From contig NZ_JAINVV010000009.1 in the NCBI RefSeq assembly GCF_019880585.1, positions 62,001-126,000 of the forward strand: DNA of 64,000 nt, given 5' to 3'. Every line of letters starts with the position of its first letter. Within the stretch, counting starts at the first letter, position 1. The notes under the pieces are model-generated. The model did no database searches and was not told where the DNA came from. It saw only the letters and a list, made by a program, of their open reading frames with translations. The position numbers and the translations under genes are program-made. This stretch comes from Sphingomonas colocasiae (GTDB lineage Bacteria > Pseudomonadota > Alphaproteobacteria > Sphingomonadales > Sphingomonadaceae). Below are positions 26,201-34,125 of this stretch, piece by piece.

Positions 26201-26290
26201 GGCCTTTTCACCTCGACTTTGCTCACGCTGGTGCTGCTGCCCATCCTCTATGAGAGGTTCGGCGAGAAGCAGCCGGAGGCCAGGATATGA
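23219..26290 (+). CDS. RND efflux pump, CusA/CzcA-like
   Basis: Inner-membrane proton antiporter of 1023 residues with the two repeated 6-TM plus large periplasmic-loop halves of RND pumps. The TM4 proton-relay segment reads GMLVDGAVVVVENVVERL. This is close to heavy-metal efflux pumps but lacks the DFG start of typical CzcA. ATG 23219 overlaps the adaptor stop (TGATG). The presence of a DUF3240-like gene next to it also fits metal efflux, but a drug or organic substrate cannot be excluded. Confidence 0.92.
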   Translation: MLRGLVAWSLSYRLMLVALALVVAGLGSWAYSTLPVDAYPNIAQTQVKIILKAPGMTPEEVETRVITPIELEMLGLPDQAMLRSTAKYAIADITIDFIDGTDIYWARQQVGERLAGVMAELPAGVEGGMAPISTPLSDVFMFTIDGPLSLSEKRELLDWTIRPALRTVPGVADVNALGGHVRSYEVRPDPVALAAARLSVDDLKAAIERGNRNDGAGRLGSGEETLIVRAVGAVRDAQDLAQMAVVTRNGAIVRVGDVATVGTGSLTRYGGVTADGKGEAVQGLVIALRGADAQQVVHGIRARLAEVENSLPAGTKISIFYDRSDLIGRAVNTVQKALIEATILVIVLLVLFLGNWRAAAIVAVTLPMAALTTFLFMRGMGLSANLMSLGGLAIAIGMLVDGAVVVVENVVERLGRARDEAAPRLNIVFRATAEVIVPVSAGLVIIALVFLPLLSLEGLEGKLFAPVALTIMFALAGSLLLALTLVPVLASFGLKSGAHGEPWIMRKLAPRYAALLAGAFARKRLVYALSGAGLALAVLAYGAVGKTFMPTMDEGSVVIQVTKLPTMGLDRSLALTGMIEAELIGKVPEVTGVISRTGTDEIGLDPMGLNETDLFVTLKPQSEWRGDRDFVVEEMRKALAGMPGVEPTFTQPIEMRVAEMLTGARGDLAVKIFGPDLDTLAELAARVRHELQSTRGATEVTTVANDTVDYFQLDIDRVAAGRAGMPVETLQDTLRAQLEGLPAGLVAEAQKRIPVLIRGDDAVRNDPARFADLQVTTPSGELARVSDLARVERTVGPIRLDHESGARYALVQAFVSGRDLVGYVDEAKARVAQKIRLPAGYRLVWGGQFENQQRASARLMLVIPAALLLIFLVLYVTLKSLRGSLLILANIPFAAVGGIIALWLAGEYLSVPASVGFIALLGIAVLNGLVLVSYFRQLRADGMAMAETVRRGAERRLRPVLMTASITGFGLVPLLFATGPGSEIQKPLAIVVIGGLFTSTLLTLVLLPILYERFGEKQPEARI

Positions 26291-26586
26291 CCCGCATGCT
26301 CCTCACCCTGTTCTGCGGCGTCGACGATGCCGACCAGATCGCCACGGCACTGCGCGACCATGCGGGTGCACCCGTCCATCTGCACCGCGAGGCGGTCCTC
26401 GGCCGCGATTATGCCGATGCGGCGACCGCCGAACGGGTCGCCGGGACGCTCGACCGCATGGCGATCGAGGTCGAGCTGGACGCCGGCCAACTCGCCGGCG
26501 CGCTGGACGCCGCCACACGAACGCGGCGGCGCCTGCCCTTTCGATGGCGCACCGTCAGGCTTGAGCAGGGAGGGCGGATCGCATGA
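26287..26586 (+). CDS. Small DUF3240-like protein of the efflux operon
   Basis: 99-residue cytoplasmic protein without signal peptide, ATGA-overlapping both neighbours. The N-terminus (TRMLLTLFCGVDDADQIATAL) and a predicted alternating beta/alpha pattern resemble the DUF3240 or PII-like small proteins often found inside Cus/Czc efflux operons. Its role is unknown; a sensor or regulator of pump activity is possible. The family name is from memory and position. Confidence 0.6.
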   Translation: MTRMLLTLFCGVDDADQIATALRDHAGAPVHLHREAVLGRDYADAATAERVAGTLDRMAIEVELDAGQLAGALDAATRTRRRLPFRWRTVRLEQGGRIA

Positions 26587-27803
26587 GACATCTGTGGATG
26601 CTGCTGGCGACCCTTTCCGCCCCGGCCATCGCGCAGTCGAACGATCTGCCGCCCGAAGCCATTGTCGCGAGCGCATTGGACAACCAGCCGACCGTTGCCG
26701 CCGCGATGGCACGCATCGATGCCGCGCGCGCCGAAAGCCACGCGCTCCGGCGCGGATCGCACGAGATCACGGCACAAGGAACCCTGTCCCGCCGCACCAT
26801 CGAGCGCGAAGGTGACCATACCGAATTCGATACCACGATCAGTCGTGCTTTCCGCTTGCCCGGCAAGGCGGCGCTCGATCGCAGTTCCGGTGCCCTGGCC
26901 GTCACCGTTGCCACCGATCTGATGGAAGATGCGCGCCATCAGGCCGCGCTGGCCTTGGCCCAGCTCTGGTATGATTGGCTGCGCGCGGCCGACCTGCATC
27001 GCAACGCATTGGCGCTGGTCACAAACCAGCGCACGCTCGTACAGGCGACGGGACGCCGCGTCGCACTGCGGGACGCGGCTCAGCTCGATCTCGAACAGGC
27101 GAATGTCGCACTTGCGCTGGCCGAAACCCAAGCCGGCGACGCCGCGGCCGATCGTGATCGCGCGCGAGCGTTGCTCGCCGCGCGGTTTCCGGACCTGCCC
27201 CTGCCCGCCGACCCGCCCAGCCTGGCCGATCCCGCCATACCCGCGGAAGGCTTCGCCCGACTGCAGGCGCTGATCGTCGAACGCAGCCATGAGATCGGCG
27301 CCGCCGCAGGCCAGGCGGACCGCCGCGCCGTCATGGCGCGACGTGCGCGTTCCGACCGTATGGCCGATCCATCACTGGGTTTCCGCCTGTTCAGCGAACG
27401 CGGCGGCGAAGAGAAAGGGGCGGGCCTGTTCGCATCGCTGCCCTTGGGCGGTGGCCATCGTCGGGCCCTGGCCGATCAGGCGGCTGCGGAAGCGACGGCG
27501 GCGCGCGCCGACCAGATGCAGGTCGAGCGGGAAATCGCGAGCAATGCCGCAGCCGATGTCGCCGAAGCCCAGGGGCGGTTGAACGCGTGGCGGGCAAGCC
27601 GCGAAGCCGTCCGGCGGGCGGAGGAAAGCGCGGCCCTCTCCGCGCGCGGCCAGTCGCTCGGCGCGATCGATCTGGCCGACCGGCTCTACGCGGAACGCCA
27701 GGCGAACGAAACCCGCGCCGCCGAGATCGCGGCGCGCGCAGCTGCGGCACGCGTGATCCTGAAACTGCGCATCGACGCGCACACGCTGTGGATAAACGAA
27801 TAG
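26583..27803 (+). CDS. TolC-family outer-membrane factor
   Basis: Outer-membrane channel subunit of 406 residues with a signal peptide ending at PAIAQS. It has long coiled-coil, Ala-rich helices in two repeats and a middle barrel segment. Length and heptad pattern fit the CusC/CzcC subgroup. It completes the tripartite pump and is the last gene of the operon; fliS converges on it with 34 bases between. Confidence 0.88.
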   Translation: MRHLWMLLATLSAPAIAQSNDLPPEAIVASALDNQPTVAAAMARIDAARAESHALRRGSHEITAQGTLSRRTIEREGDHTEFDTTISRAFRLPGKAALDRSSGALAVTVATDLMEDARHQAALALAQLWYDWLRAADLHRNALALVTNQRTLVQATGRRVALRDAAQLDLEQANVALALAETQAGDAAADRDRARALLAARFPDLPLPADPPSLADPAIPAEGFARLQALIVERSHEIGAAAGQADRRAVMARRARSDRMADPSLGFRLFSERGGEEKGAGLFASLPLGGGHRRALADQAAAEATAARADQMQVEREIASNAAADVAEAQGRLNAWRASREAVRRAEESAALSARGQSLGAIDLADRLYAERQANETRAAEIAARAAAARVILKLRIDAHTLWINE

Positions 27804-27837
27804 AGCAGGGCCTGCGACGCTGTCGGGCGAGGACGGC

Positions 27838-28218
27838 TCAACGCTGAACGAAGGACCGGCGGATATCGTCGAAATCACCGTGCAGCCGCACGATCGCCTC
27901 GCGATCGAAGCCGACAACCGAATCGAGGATCGTGCGTTTTCCCGCGCGATAGAAATGCAGCAGCGTCGCGCCGATGCCGTCCTCGGCGCCCGGCATCACG
28001 CCCAGTTCCATCGTCGTCAGCACCGCGATCGCGCGCGTCATCGCCGCGCTCTTGCGCTGGTTATGGCCGTGGTCATGCGCGAACAGCGCCGATTGCAGCG
28101 CCGCGAGCAGCTCTTCGACCAGCAAGGTGACGAGCTGGCGCTGATCGGCGCCGCTGACGCGCGCGTCGAATTCGATGCGCCGATAGGTTTCGGCCGGATT
28201 GGTGCGCGTGGCCAGCAT
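27838..28218 (-). CDS. fliS: Flagellar export chaperone FliS
   Basis: 126-residue helical protein; the N-terminal NPAETYRRIEFDARVSGADQ followed by LVTLLVEELLAAL matches FliS. It binds flagellin C-termini in the cytoplasm and prevents premature polymerisation before export. It lies one base after fliD and shares its transcript, the usual arrangement. It is somewhat divergent from enterobacterial FliS. Confidence 0.82.
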   Translation of the reverse strand: MLATRTNPAETYRRIEFDARVSGADQRQLVTLLVEELLAALQSALFAHDHGHNQRKSAAMTRAIAVLTTMELGVMPGAEDGIGATLLHFYRAGKRTILDSVVGFDREAIVRLHGDFDDIRRSFVQR

Positions 28219-28219
28219 A

Positions 28220-29629
28220 TCAGTCCTTCGCGTTCCACGCCGCGATCTGGTTTTCCAGGAAGGTCATCGTCGACTTGAAGTTCGCGACGCGCGAATCCGC
28301 GACGCTGAATTGCTGCGTCAGCCGGTCACGCAGGCGCTGCGACGCCTCGTCGAGCGTCGTACGATCCTCGACGATATCCTTCTTCATGCTGGTGTAGCGC
28401 TGGATCGACGCCGCGAGTGAACCGGGGTTCCCGACCGCCGAAGCGCTGCGCGAAATCCGGTCCATCTCCGCATAGACGCCGTACAGGCCGGGCGTGAACA
28501 TCCTGGAAACCGCTTCGGGATTGGCGGTGAGCGCCGCGCCGAGCACAGTGGTGTCGAGCGAATAGCTGCCGTCGCGATTGGTCTTCACGCCCAGTTGCGC
28601 CAGCGTCGCCGGTTCCCCTTCGGCGGCGTTGGGCATGATGATCTTCGACGTCAGGTTGGAAAGTTCGCGGCGCAGCGCCTGCGCGCCGCCATCGCGGCGG
28701 ATATCGCCGCTCTGCACGTTCATCACCTCGGCGATCTCGGCCTGGATCTCGTTGAGCGCCGCGACGAAATCGCTCATCGCGCTGGATATGTTGGGCGCCG
28801 GGTTCGAAAAGCCGATCCGCGTGGGATTGCCGATATTGGTGCCGCTCAGCGAAATCGAGAGACCGTCGATCGCGTCGGTCACTGTGTTCGTCTTGCTCGA
28901 CATCTCGAGGCCGTCGAGCTTGAAGAGCGCGTCGGTCGCGGTCGAGAACAGTTGCGCCGACGACGTGCCGCCCGGCGCCCAGGCCAGCGCCGCCAGCCCC
29001 TCGTCGCCCGCCGTTTCAGCCGCTTCGACGGTGAAGCCGTTCTCGGCGCCGTCAGCGCCCTTCATCATCAGCTTGGCGCCCGTGGTGGTGGTCGCGACAT
29101 AGGCGGTGACGCCGCTGCCCGACATGTTGATGGCATCGGCGACACCCTGCAAGGTCGCGCCCGGCGCAATCGTGACCGTCACGGGATCGCGCGCGGCATT
29201 GGCGGTGAAGCTCGATCCGTCGACGGTGCCGAAGCGCAAGGTCAGCGTGCCCGATCCGACGGTGGTGGCGGCACTGGCATAAGCCGCGCTCGCCAGCGAC
29301 TGGCTGCCCGCGAGCTGCTGCACTTCGAGCGAATAGGATCCCTTGGTCGGCGCCGCCACCGACAGGCGACTGACCGTCGCGACCGCGCCGTTGGCGATGG
29401 TCGGCAGCGGCGTCAGATCGCCGGTGCGGACGCGTTCGCCGAGCGCCGTCGCCAGAAGCTGGATCTTGTTCTTGATCGAGGACGCCGCCGAAATCTGCGC
29501 GTCGAGCTGCTCGTCCTTCTTCTCCAGCCGCGCGATCTTGGTCGCGAACTGCGCGTCGACCAGCTTCGTGGTCAGCGCTGCCATATCGATGCCGCTACCG
29601 GCGCCCAGGGTGGAGATGATCGAGTCCAT
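28220..29629 (-). CDS. fliD: Flagellar filament cap FliD
   Basis: Hook-associated protein 2 of 469 residues that caps the filament and folds flagellin at the tip. The N-terminal FliD signature STLGAGSGIDMAALTTKLV and the C-terminal helical region (TFLENQIAAWNAKD) are present. ATG 29629 fits the family start, yet there is no ribosome-binding site. A sigma-28-like promoter ends 7 bases upstream, so the mRNA may be leaderless. It is first of the fliD-fliS unit. Confidence 0.93.
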   Translation of the reverse strand: MDSIISTLGAGSGIDMAALTTKLVDAQFATKIARLEKKDEQLDAQISAASSIKNKIQLLATALGERVRTGDLTPLPTIANGAVATVSRLSVAAPTKGSYSLEVQQLAGSQSLASAAYASAATTVGSGTLTLRFGTVDGSSFTANAARDPVTVTIAPGATLQGVADAINMSGSGVTAYVATTTTGAKLMMKGADGAENGFTVEAAETAGDEGLAALAWAPGGTSSAQLFSTATDALFKLDGLEMSSKTNTVTDAIDGLSISLSGTNIGNPTRIGFSNPAPNISSAMSDFVAALNEIQAEIAEVMNVQSGDIRRDGGAQALRRELSNLTSKIIMPNAAEGEPATLAQLGVKTNRDGSYSLDTTVLGAALTANPEAVSRMFTPGLYGVYAEMDRISRSASAVGNPGSLAASIQRYTSMKKDIVEDRTTLDEASQRLRDRLTQQFSVADSRVANFKSTMTFLENQIAAWNAKD

Positions 29630-29636
29630 GATCGCT

Positions 29637-29663
29637 AGAACGTCCGCCGTGCCACGGACTTAA
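29637..29663 (-). promoter_or_regulatory. Sigma-28 promoter of fliDS
   Basis: Read on the minus strand: TTAAGTCC, 11 bases, GACGTTCT. The -35 box is identical to that of flgM and the -10 box differs by one base from GCCGTTCT. The predicted start point falls within a base or two of the fliD ATG. Confidence 0.6.
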
Positions 29664-29675
29664 TCCCCATATGTC

Positions 29676-30806
29676 TCATTGTTCGGCCGCCCGGCCGAAT
29701 TCGTCGAAGCGCATGTGCATCGGCACGTCGATCACCGGGCGGGCCGGGCGTTCGCCGCGCTTCAGCGACATGACGAAGGCGAGCACCGATGCGACCGCGA
29801 TGAACAGCTCCTCGCGGATCACCATATTCTCGCGCGTCGTGAAATAGACCGAGCGCGCGAGCATCGGATATTCGAGCACGGGCACGTTCAGTTCCTTGGC
29901 GAGCTCGCGCATCGCCAGCGCCTTTTCGCCGCGCCCCTTGGCGAGCACGATCGGCGCCGAGGCGCGCGTCGGATCATAGGTGAGCGCCACCGAGAAATGC
30001 GTCGGGTTGGTGATGACGAACTGTGCGTCGCGCATCGCGCGGTGCATGCCGCCCTTGGCGATCTCGCGCTGGCGCTGGCGGATCGCGGCCTTCTTCTCGG
30101 GCGATCCTTCGCTTTCCTTGTGCTCGTCGCGCATTTCCTGATGCGTCATCTTCAGGCGCCCGAGCTGGCGGACGATCTGGATCGGCACGTCGAACAGCGC
30201 GATGACGACCAAGCCGGCCGAGAGCGTCAGCATCAGCCGGATCAGCAGATCCCAGGCATAGTCGAGCTGCCCGATCAGATTGCCGCGCCCCAGGCCCAGC
30301 ACCGAACCGATCACCCCTTGCGCGAACCACCAGGCGATGGCGCCGAGCAGCGCGACCTTGACCAGCGCCTTGCCCAGCTCGATCAGGCCATTGGGGCCGA
30401 ACATGCGCTTGAGGCCCGACAGCGGATTGAGGCGGCTGAACTTGGGCGCCATGTTGCCAGCGTTGAAGCGGCCATGGCCGAACGCGAGCTGCGAGGCGAG
30501 CGAGACGACGATCGTGATCGCGCCCAGCGCCAGGATCATCGGCAGCGTCGCCCCCAGCATCGCGCGCAGCACCGCGCCGGGTTCGAAATTGTCGAGCGCG
30601 GCCCGGTCCCAGCGCAGGCCGAGATGAAAGACTTCGCTGAAACTGGCCATCATCCAGTCGTCGGCGAACCAGAGCCAGGCGACGCCGGCCAGCACGACCA
30701 CGGCGGTCGCCAGTTCGCGCGAACGGACGACATCGCCATTCTTGGCGGCATCGCGCAGCCGCTTCTGGCTTGGCGCGAAGCTCTTCTCGCCGGATTGCTC
30801 GCTCAT
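29676..30806 (-). CDS. flhB: Flagellar export switch protein FlhB
   Basis: Inner-membrane export-gate protein of 376 residues with four transmembrane helices and a cytoplasmic domain. The self-cleavage site NPTH is at about 267-270, which switches export from rod/hook to filament substrates. It overlaps fliR by four bases (ATGA) and is the last gene of the fliK-flhB series. Confidence 0.95.
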   Translation of the reverse strand: MSEQSGEKSFAPSQKRLRDAAKNGDVVRSRELATAVVVLAGVAWLWFADDWMMASFSEVFHLGLRWDRAALDNFEPGAVLRAMLGATLPMILALGAITIVVSLASQLAFGHGRFNAGNMAPKFSRLNPLSGLKRMFGPNGLIELGKALVKVALLGAIAWWFAQGVIGSVLGLGRGNLIGQLDYAWDLLIRLMLTLSAGLVVIALFDVPIQIVRQLGRLKMTHQEMRDEHKESEGSPEKKAAIRQRQREIAKGGMHRAMRDAQFVITNPTHFSVALTYDPTRASAPIVLAKGRGEKALAMRELAKELNVPVLEYPMLARSVYFTTRENMVIREELFIAVASVLAFVMSLKRGERPARPVIDVPMHMRFDEFGRAAEQ

Positions 30807-31588
30807 CGCGCCACCAGCATGGTCTCGACATCGGCGACGGCGTCGCCCGCCAGGCCGAGCAACTGTTCGTTGAGCAGCGGCGCGGAAATGACCAGCGCGA
30901 TGATGCCGGCGAAGACGCCGGCCGGCAGGCCCAGCGCGAACAGGTTGAGCGAGGGCGCCGAACGGCTGACGATGCCGGTGACGACGTTGACGAGGATCAG
31001 GATCAGCGTGACCGGAAGCGCCAGCAGCACCGCCGTCGCCAGCATGTCGCCGCCGAAGCTCACCACCTGTTCGAACTGCGCGGCCGAGAGCCAGCTTCCG
31101 CCCGGCGGAAACACCGTGTAGCTGCGCACGATCAGCGAGACGAACTGGAGATGCGCGTCGACCGCGAGGAAGGCGAGCGTCAGCAGGATCGAGAAATACT
31201 GGCCGAGCGCGGTCGATCCCGCGCCCGAATTGGGATCGGCGGCGGTGGCGATGCTCATGCCCATCGTGCCGCTGATCACTTCGGCCGCGATCGTGGGCGC
31301 GGCGAAGGTCAACTGGATGACGAAGCCCATCGCCAGGCCGATCAGCACTTCGCTCGCCATCGCGACGAGCCCGGCGGCGGAGAGCAAAGCGGCGGGCGCC
31401 GCGACGTCGGTCCAGGCGGTGACGAGGATCGCGACGGCGCCGGTGATCGCGACGCGGAGCTGCACCGGCACGCCGGCCGAGCTGAAGATGGGCGCGGCGA
31501 GCAATGCCGCGCCGATGCGCGTCATGATGAACATCATCCGCCAGAGTTCGGCTTCGAGCGTCCCGAAACCGAAATCGACCGCTATCAC
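30803..31588 (-). CDS. fliR: Flagellar export gate protein FliR
   Basis: Polytopic export-gate subunit of 261 residues from GTG 31588, which overlaps the fliQ stop (GTGA). Hydrophobic segments run throughout, with the family motif PIFSSAGVPVQLRVAI near the N-terminus. With FliP and FliQ it forms the FliP5Q4R1 pore. The longer open frame upstream lies inside fliQ and is not used. Confidence 0.94.
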   Translation of the reverse strand: MIAVDFGFGTLEAELWRMMFIMTRIGAALLAAPIFSSAGVPVQLRVAITGAVAILVTAWTDVAAPAALLSAAGLVAMASEVLIGLAMGFVIQLTFAAPTIAAEVISGTMGMSIATAADPNSGAGSTALGQYFSILLTLAFLAVDAHLQFVSLIVRSYTVFPPGGSWLSAAQFEQVVSFGGDMLATAVLLALPVTLILILVNVVTGIVSRSAPSLNLFALGLPAGVFAGIIALVISAPLLNEQLLGLAGDAVADVETMLVAR

Positions 31589-31857
31589 CGGGTGATCTCC
31601 GGGATCATCGCGAACAGGTCCTGCGTGAAATCGGTCATCAGCCCCATCATCGAGCCGCCGAAAATGACGAGCACCAGCGCGGTGACCGCGAGCTTGGGCA
31701 CGAAGGTGAGCGTCTGTTCGTTGACCGAGGTCGCGGCCTGGATCATGCCCACGACCAGGCCGACCGCCAGCGAGGCGAGGAGAACGGGGGCGGCGACGAG
31801 CGCGACCACCCACATCGTCCGGTTGGCGAGTTCGAGAAGCGAGGTTGCGTTATCCAT
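31585..31857 (-). CDS. fliQ: Flagellar export gate protein FliQ
   Basis: 90-residue protein with two transmembrane helices, including LASLAVGLVVGMIQAATSVNEQTL, the most conserved FliQ stretch. Length is typical. It starts 4 bases after the fliP stop. Confidence 0.95.
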   Translation of the reverse strand: MDNATSLLELANRTMWVVALVAAPVLLASLAVGLVVGMIQAATSVNEQTLTFVPKLAVTALVLVIFGGSMMGLMTDFTQDLFAMIPEITR

Positions 31858-31861
31858 CGGA

Positions 31862-32653
31862 TCAGGTTCCGAAGCTGGCGGCGAGCGAGCCCATCAGCAG
31901 CGCCCAGCCGTCGACAAGGACGAACAGCAGCAGCTTGAAGGGCAGCGATACGACGGTGGGGGACATCATCATCATGCCCAGCGACATCAGCACGCTGGCG
32001 ATGACGAGATCGATGACGAGGAAAGGCAGGAAGACGAGGAAGCCGATCTGGAAGGCGGTCTTGAGTTCGCTGGTGACGAACGCCGGCATCAGGATCGAGA
32101 AGGGAATGTCGGCGGAGCGGGCATAGCCCTTTTGCCCTGCCATGTCGGAGAACATCTGCAGATCGGTCTTGCGCGTCTGCGTGACCATGAAGGCGTGGAA
32201 GCTTTCGCCGCCCTTGGCGATCGCCTGTTCCGCATTGATGGTGCCCGCCGAATAGGGCTGGATGGCATTGGTGTTCACCTGCTCCAGCACCGGCGCCATC
32301 ACGAACAGCGACAGGAACAGCGAAAGGCCGATCAGCACCTGATTGGGCGGCGATTGCTGGAGGCCGAGCGCCTGGCGCAGGATCGCAAGCACGATCAGAA
32401 TGCGCGTGAAGCTGGTCATCATCAGCAACAGGCTCGGCAGGATCGTGAGCAGACCCATGATGAGCAGGAACTGGAGCGACAGCGACATGCTGCCGCCCTG
32501 ATTGCCGCTGATCTCGCCAAATGCGCGATCGAGCGCGCCGGGCAGCGCCGCGGGCGGCGCCGGCATCGGCAGCGGCGCGGCGGCCGCGGCATGCGCGAGT
32601 TCGGGAGAGAAAGCGATCAGCGCAAGGCAGAGCGCGAACAGGATACGCTTCAC
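31862..32653 (-). CDS. fliP: Flagellar export gate protein FliP
   Basis: 263-residue protein with a cleavable signal (ending near ELAHAA) and four membrane helices. The FliP hallmark MTSFTRILIVLAILRQALG is present, as is SLFLSLFVMAPV. The GTG start at 32653 overlaps the fliO stop (GTGA). Core of the export pore. Confidence 0.95.
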   Translation of the reverse strand: MKRILFALCLALIAFSPELAHAAAAAPLPMPAPPAALPGALDRAFGEISGNQGGSMSLSLQFLLIMGLLTILPSLLLMMTSFTRILIVLAILRQALGLQQSPPNQVLIGLSLFLSLFVMAPVLEQVNTNAIQPYSAGTINAEQAIAKGGESFHAFMVTQTRKTDLQMFSDMAGQKGYARSADIPFSILMPAFVTSELKTAFQIGFLVFLPFLVIDLVIASVLMSLGMMMMSPTVVSLPFKLLLFVLVDGWALLMGSLAASFGT

Positions 32654-32934
32654 TTGGCGTCTCCGTTCACCGCGGCGCGCGGCCGTGCAGGCGCTTCCGC
32701 CAGGGTGGCGAGGCCGTTGCGCGTGGCCGAGACCAGAATCTCGCGGCCATGGAATTCGATGACGGCGATCTTCACGCCCGGCGAAAGCATCGAGGATTCG
32801 ATGATCTTCGCGATGCGATCGCCCTGATTGGGCGCCAGGCGCCCTTGCATATGCTTGGCGAGACGCAGGCTGCCATAGGCGAGGCCCGCGATCATCGGCA
32901 GGATAATCAGCAGCTTGACGATGTACCAGAGCAT
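32650..32934 (-). CDS. fliO: Flagellar biosynthesis protein FliO
   Basis: 94-residue protein with one N-terminal membrane helix (VKLLIILPMIAGLAYGSLRL) and a small cytoplasmic beta-rich domain. It assists assembly of the FliP ring. Position between fliN and fliP and size support the call despite low sequence conservation. It overlaps both neighbours. Confidence 0.85.
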   Translation of the reverse strand: MLWYIVKLLIILPMIAGLAYGSLRLAKHMQGRLAPNQGDRIAKIIESSMLSPGVKIAVIEFHGREILVSATRNGLATLAEAPARPRAAVNGDAK

Positions 32935-33209
32935 CAGGCGACATCCTCGTCGCCGCCGCCAGCGCGATTGGCGAGTTCGACGATGCGCAGGCCGAAACGG
33001 TCGCCCTGCGTCACCACCTCGCCGCGCGCGATCAGCGTGCCGTTGACGAGCACGTCGAGCAGGTCGTCCGACAGCTTGTCGAGCGTGACGACGCTGTCCT
33101 CGCCGAGCGCCAGCAGGTCCTTGAGCTTCAGGTTGGTACGACCGAGCTCGACGGTGAGCCGGACGTCGACATCCTTCAGGATATCGAATTTCTTCGCGGT
33201 GATGGTCAT
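32934..33209 (-). CDS. fliN: Flagellar motor switch protein FliN
   Basis: 91-residue SpoA-domain protein (VDVRLTVELGRTNLKLKDLL and the C-terminal GDRFGLRIVEL). It forms the bottom of the C-ring with FliM and FliG and helps dock FliH. ATG 33209 (MTITAKKF) is preferred; longer frames run into fliM. It lacks the long N-terminal extension of enterobacterial FliN. Confidence 0.93.
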   Translation of the reverse strand: MTITAKKFDILKDVDVRLTVELGRTNLKLKDLLALGEDSVVTLDKLSDDLLDVLVNGTLIARGEVVTQGDRFGLRIVELANRAGGGDEDVA

Positions 33210-33219
33210 CGTCTGGTCC

Positions 33220-34125
33220 TTAGTCCTTGAGGATCTGCTTGAGGCGGACCGCCATGCGGTCCTCATGCTTGCCCATGGTGCCGAAGCCGATCGCCTGTTC
33301 ACCGACGCGCAGCGCGACATGGCGGGCGAGCGAGATCGGCAGGATCTGGCCGGGTTCGAGCGCGGCGATCGTCGCCATCGAGATCGAGCTTTCCGCCATC
33401 ACCGCGCGCACCGTGAGCGGCACTTCACCCAGCGGCGACTGGACGAGATCGTCCCAGTCGGCGCGGCCGGGGCGGCGGCTGGTGACGCGGTTGGCAAGCT
33501 TGGGTGCCAGCATGCGCAGCGCGGTGCCGGCGAAGACGAAATCGATATGCCAGGGCTCGCGCGCGGCTTCGCTCACTGTCATGCGCGAGAGCACGATCTG
33601 GTCGCTGGGCTCGAGATAGGCGAGATGGGCGATCGTCGCCTCATGCTTCTCGCGCTCGATCTCGGGTGTGCTTCCCATCGCATCGGCCAGGCGCGCGACG
33701 ATCATCGTTTCCAGCCGTTCGATCATCAGTTCGGCCGACATCGGAAATTCCTGCGGCAGCACGGGATCGACCGCGCCGCTGCCGCCGAAATAGCGATCGA
33801 CCAGCCGCATGATCGCGCCGCCGTCGACCGACAGCAGGAAACGCGCATCGGAGCGCTTGACGCGGAACAGGCTGTTGCTGGCGAGCGACGGAACGTCGGC
33901 CATATAGGTGTCGTAACGCATCATCGCCGCGGGCTGGAGCGTCACTTCGGGCAGGGTGTTGAGGATGGGCTCCAGGCCCATCTTCATGCCCTTGCGCAGA
34001 CGGCCGGCAAGCTGGTTCAGCGGGTCGAGGTCGGTCGTCGCCGACTGGCTTCCCGCCAGCAGCGTTTCCGCGTGCTGCGCCGACGAGCCGCGCCCGCCGC
34101 CCTTCATGCCGACATGCGCGTTCAC
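33220..34125 (-). CDS. fliM: Flagellar motor switch protein FliM
   Basis: C-ring protein of 301 residues. The middle CheC-like domain (TYMADVPSLASNSLFRVKR, VDRYFGG) and the C-terminal SpoA-like domain are intact. The N-terminus reads SSAQHAETLLAGSQ, where FliM normally has an LSQ-x-EIDALL CheY-binding motif, so the phospho-CheY site is missing or degenerate. The GTG start overlaps the fliL stop. No chemotaxis gene is in the window. Confidence 0.93.
   Translation of the reverse strand: MNAHVGMKGGGRGSSAQHAETLLAGSQSATTDLDPLNQLAGRLRKGMKMGLEPILNTLPEVTLQPAAMMRYDTYMADVPSLASNSLFRVKRSDARFLLSVDGGAIMRLVDRYFGGSGAVDPVLPQEFPMSAELMIERLETMIVARLADAMGSTPEIEREKHEATIAHLAYLEPSDQIVLSRMTVSEAAREPWHIDFVFAGTALRMLAPKLANRVTSRRPGRADWDDLVQSPLGEVPLTVRAVMAESSISMATIAALEPGQILPISLARHVALRVGEQAIGFGTMGKHEDRMAVRLKQILKD

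Noticed and set aside
29639-29654. Sigma-54-like TGGCACG on the minus strand before fliD
   Set aside because: The -12 element reads GT rather than GC, and the same bases are better explained as the spacer of a TTAA-N15-GACG sigma-28 promoter.
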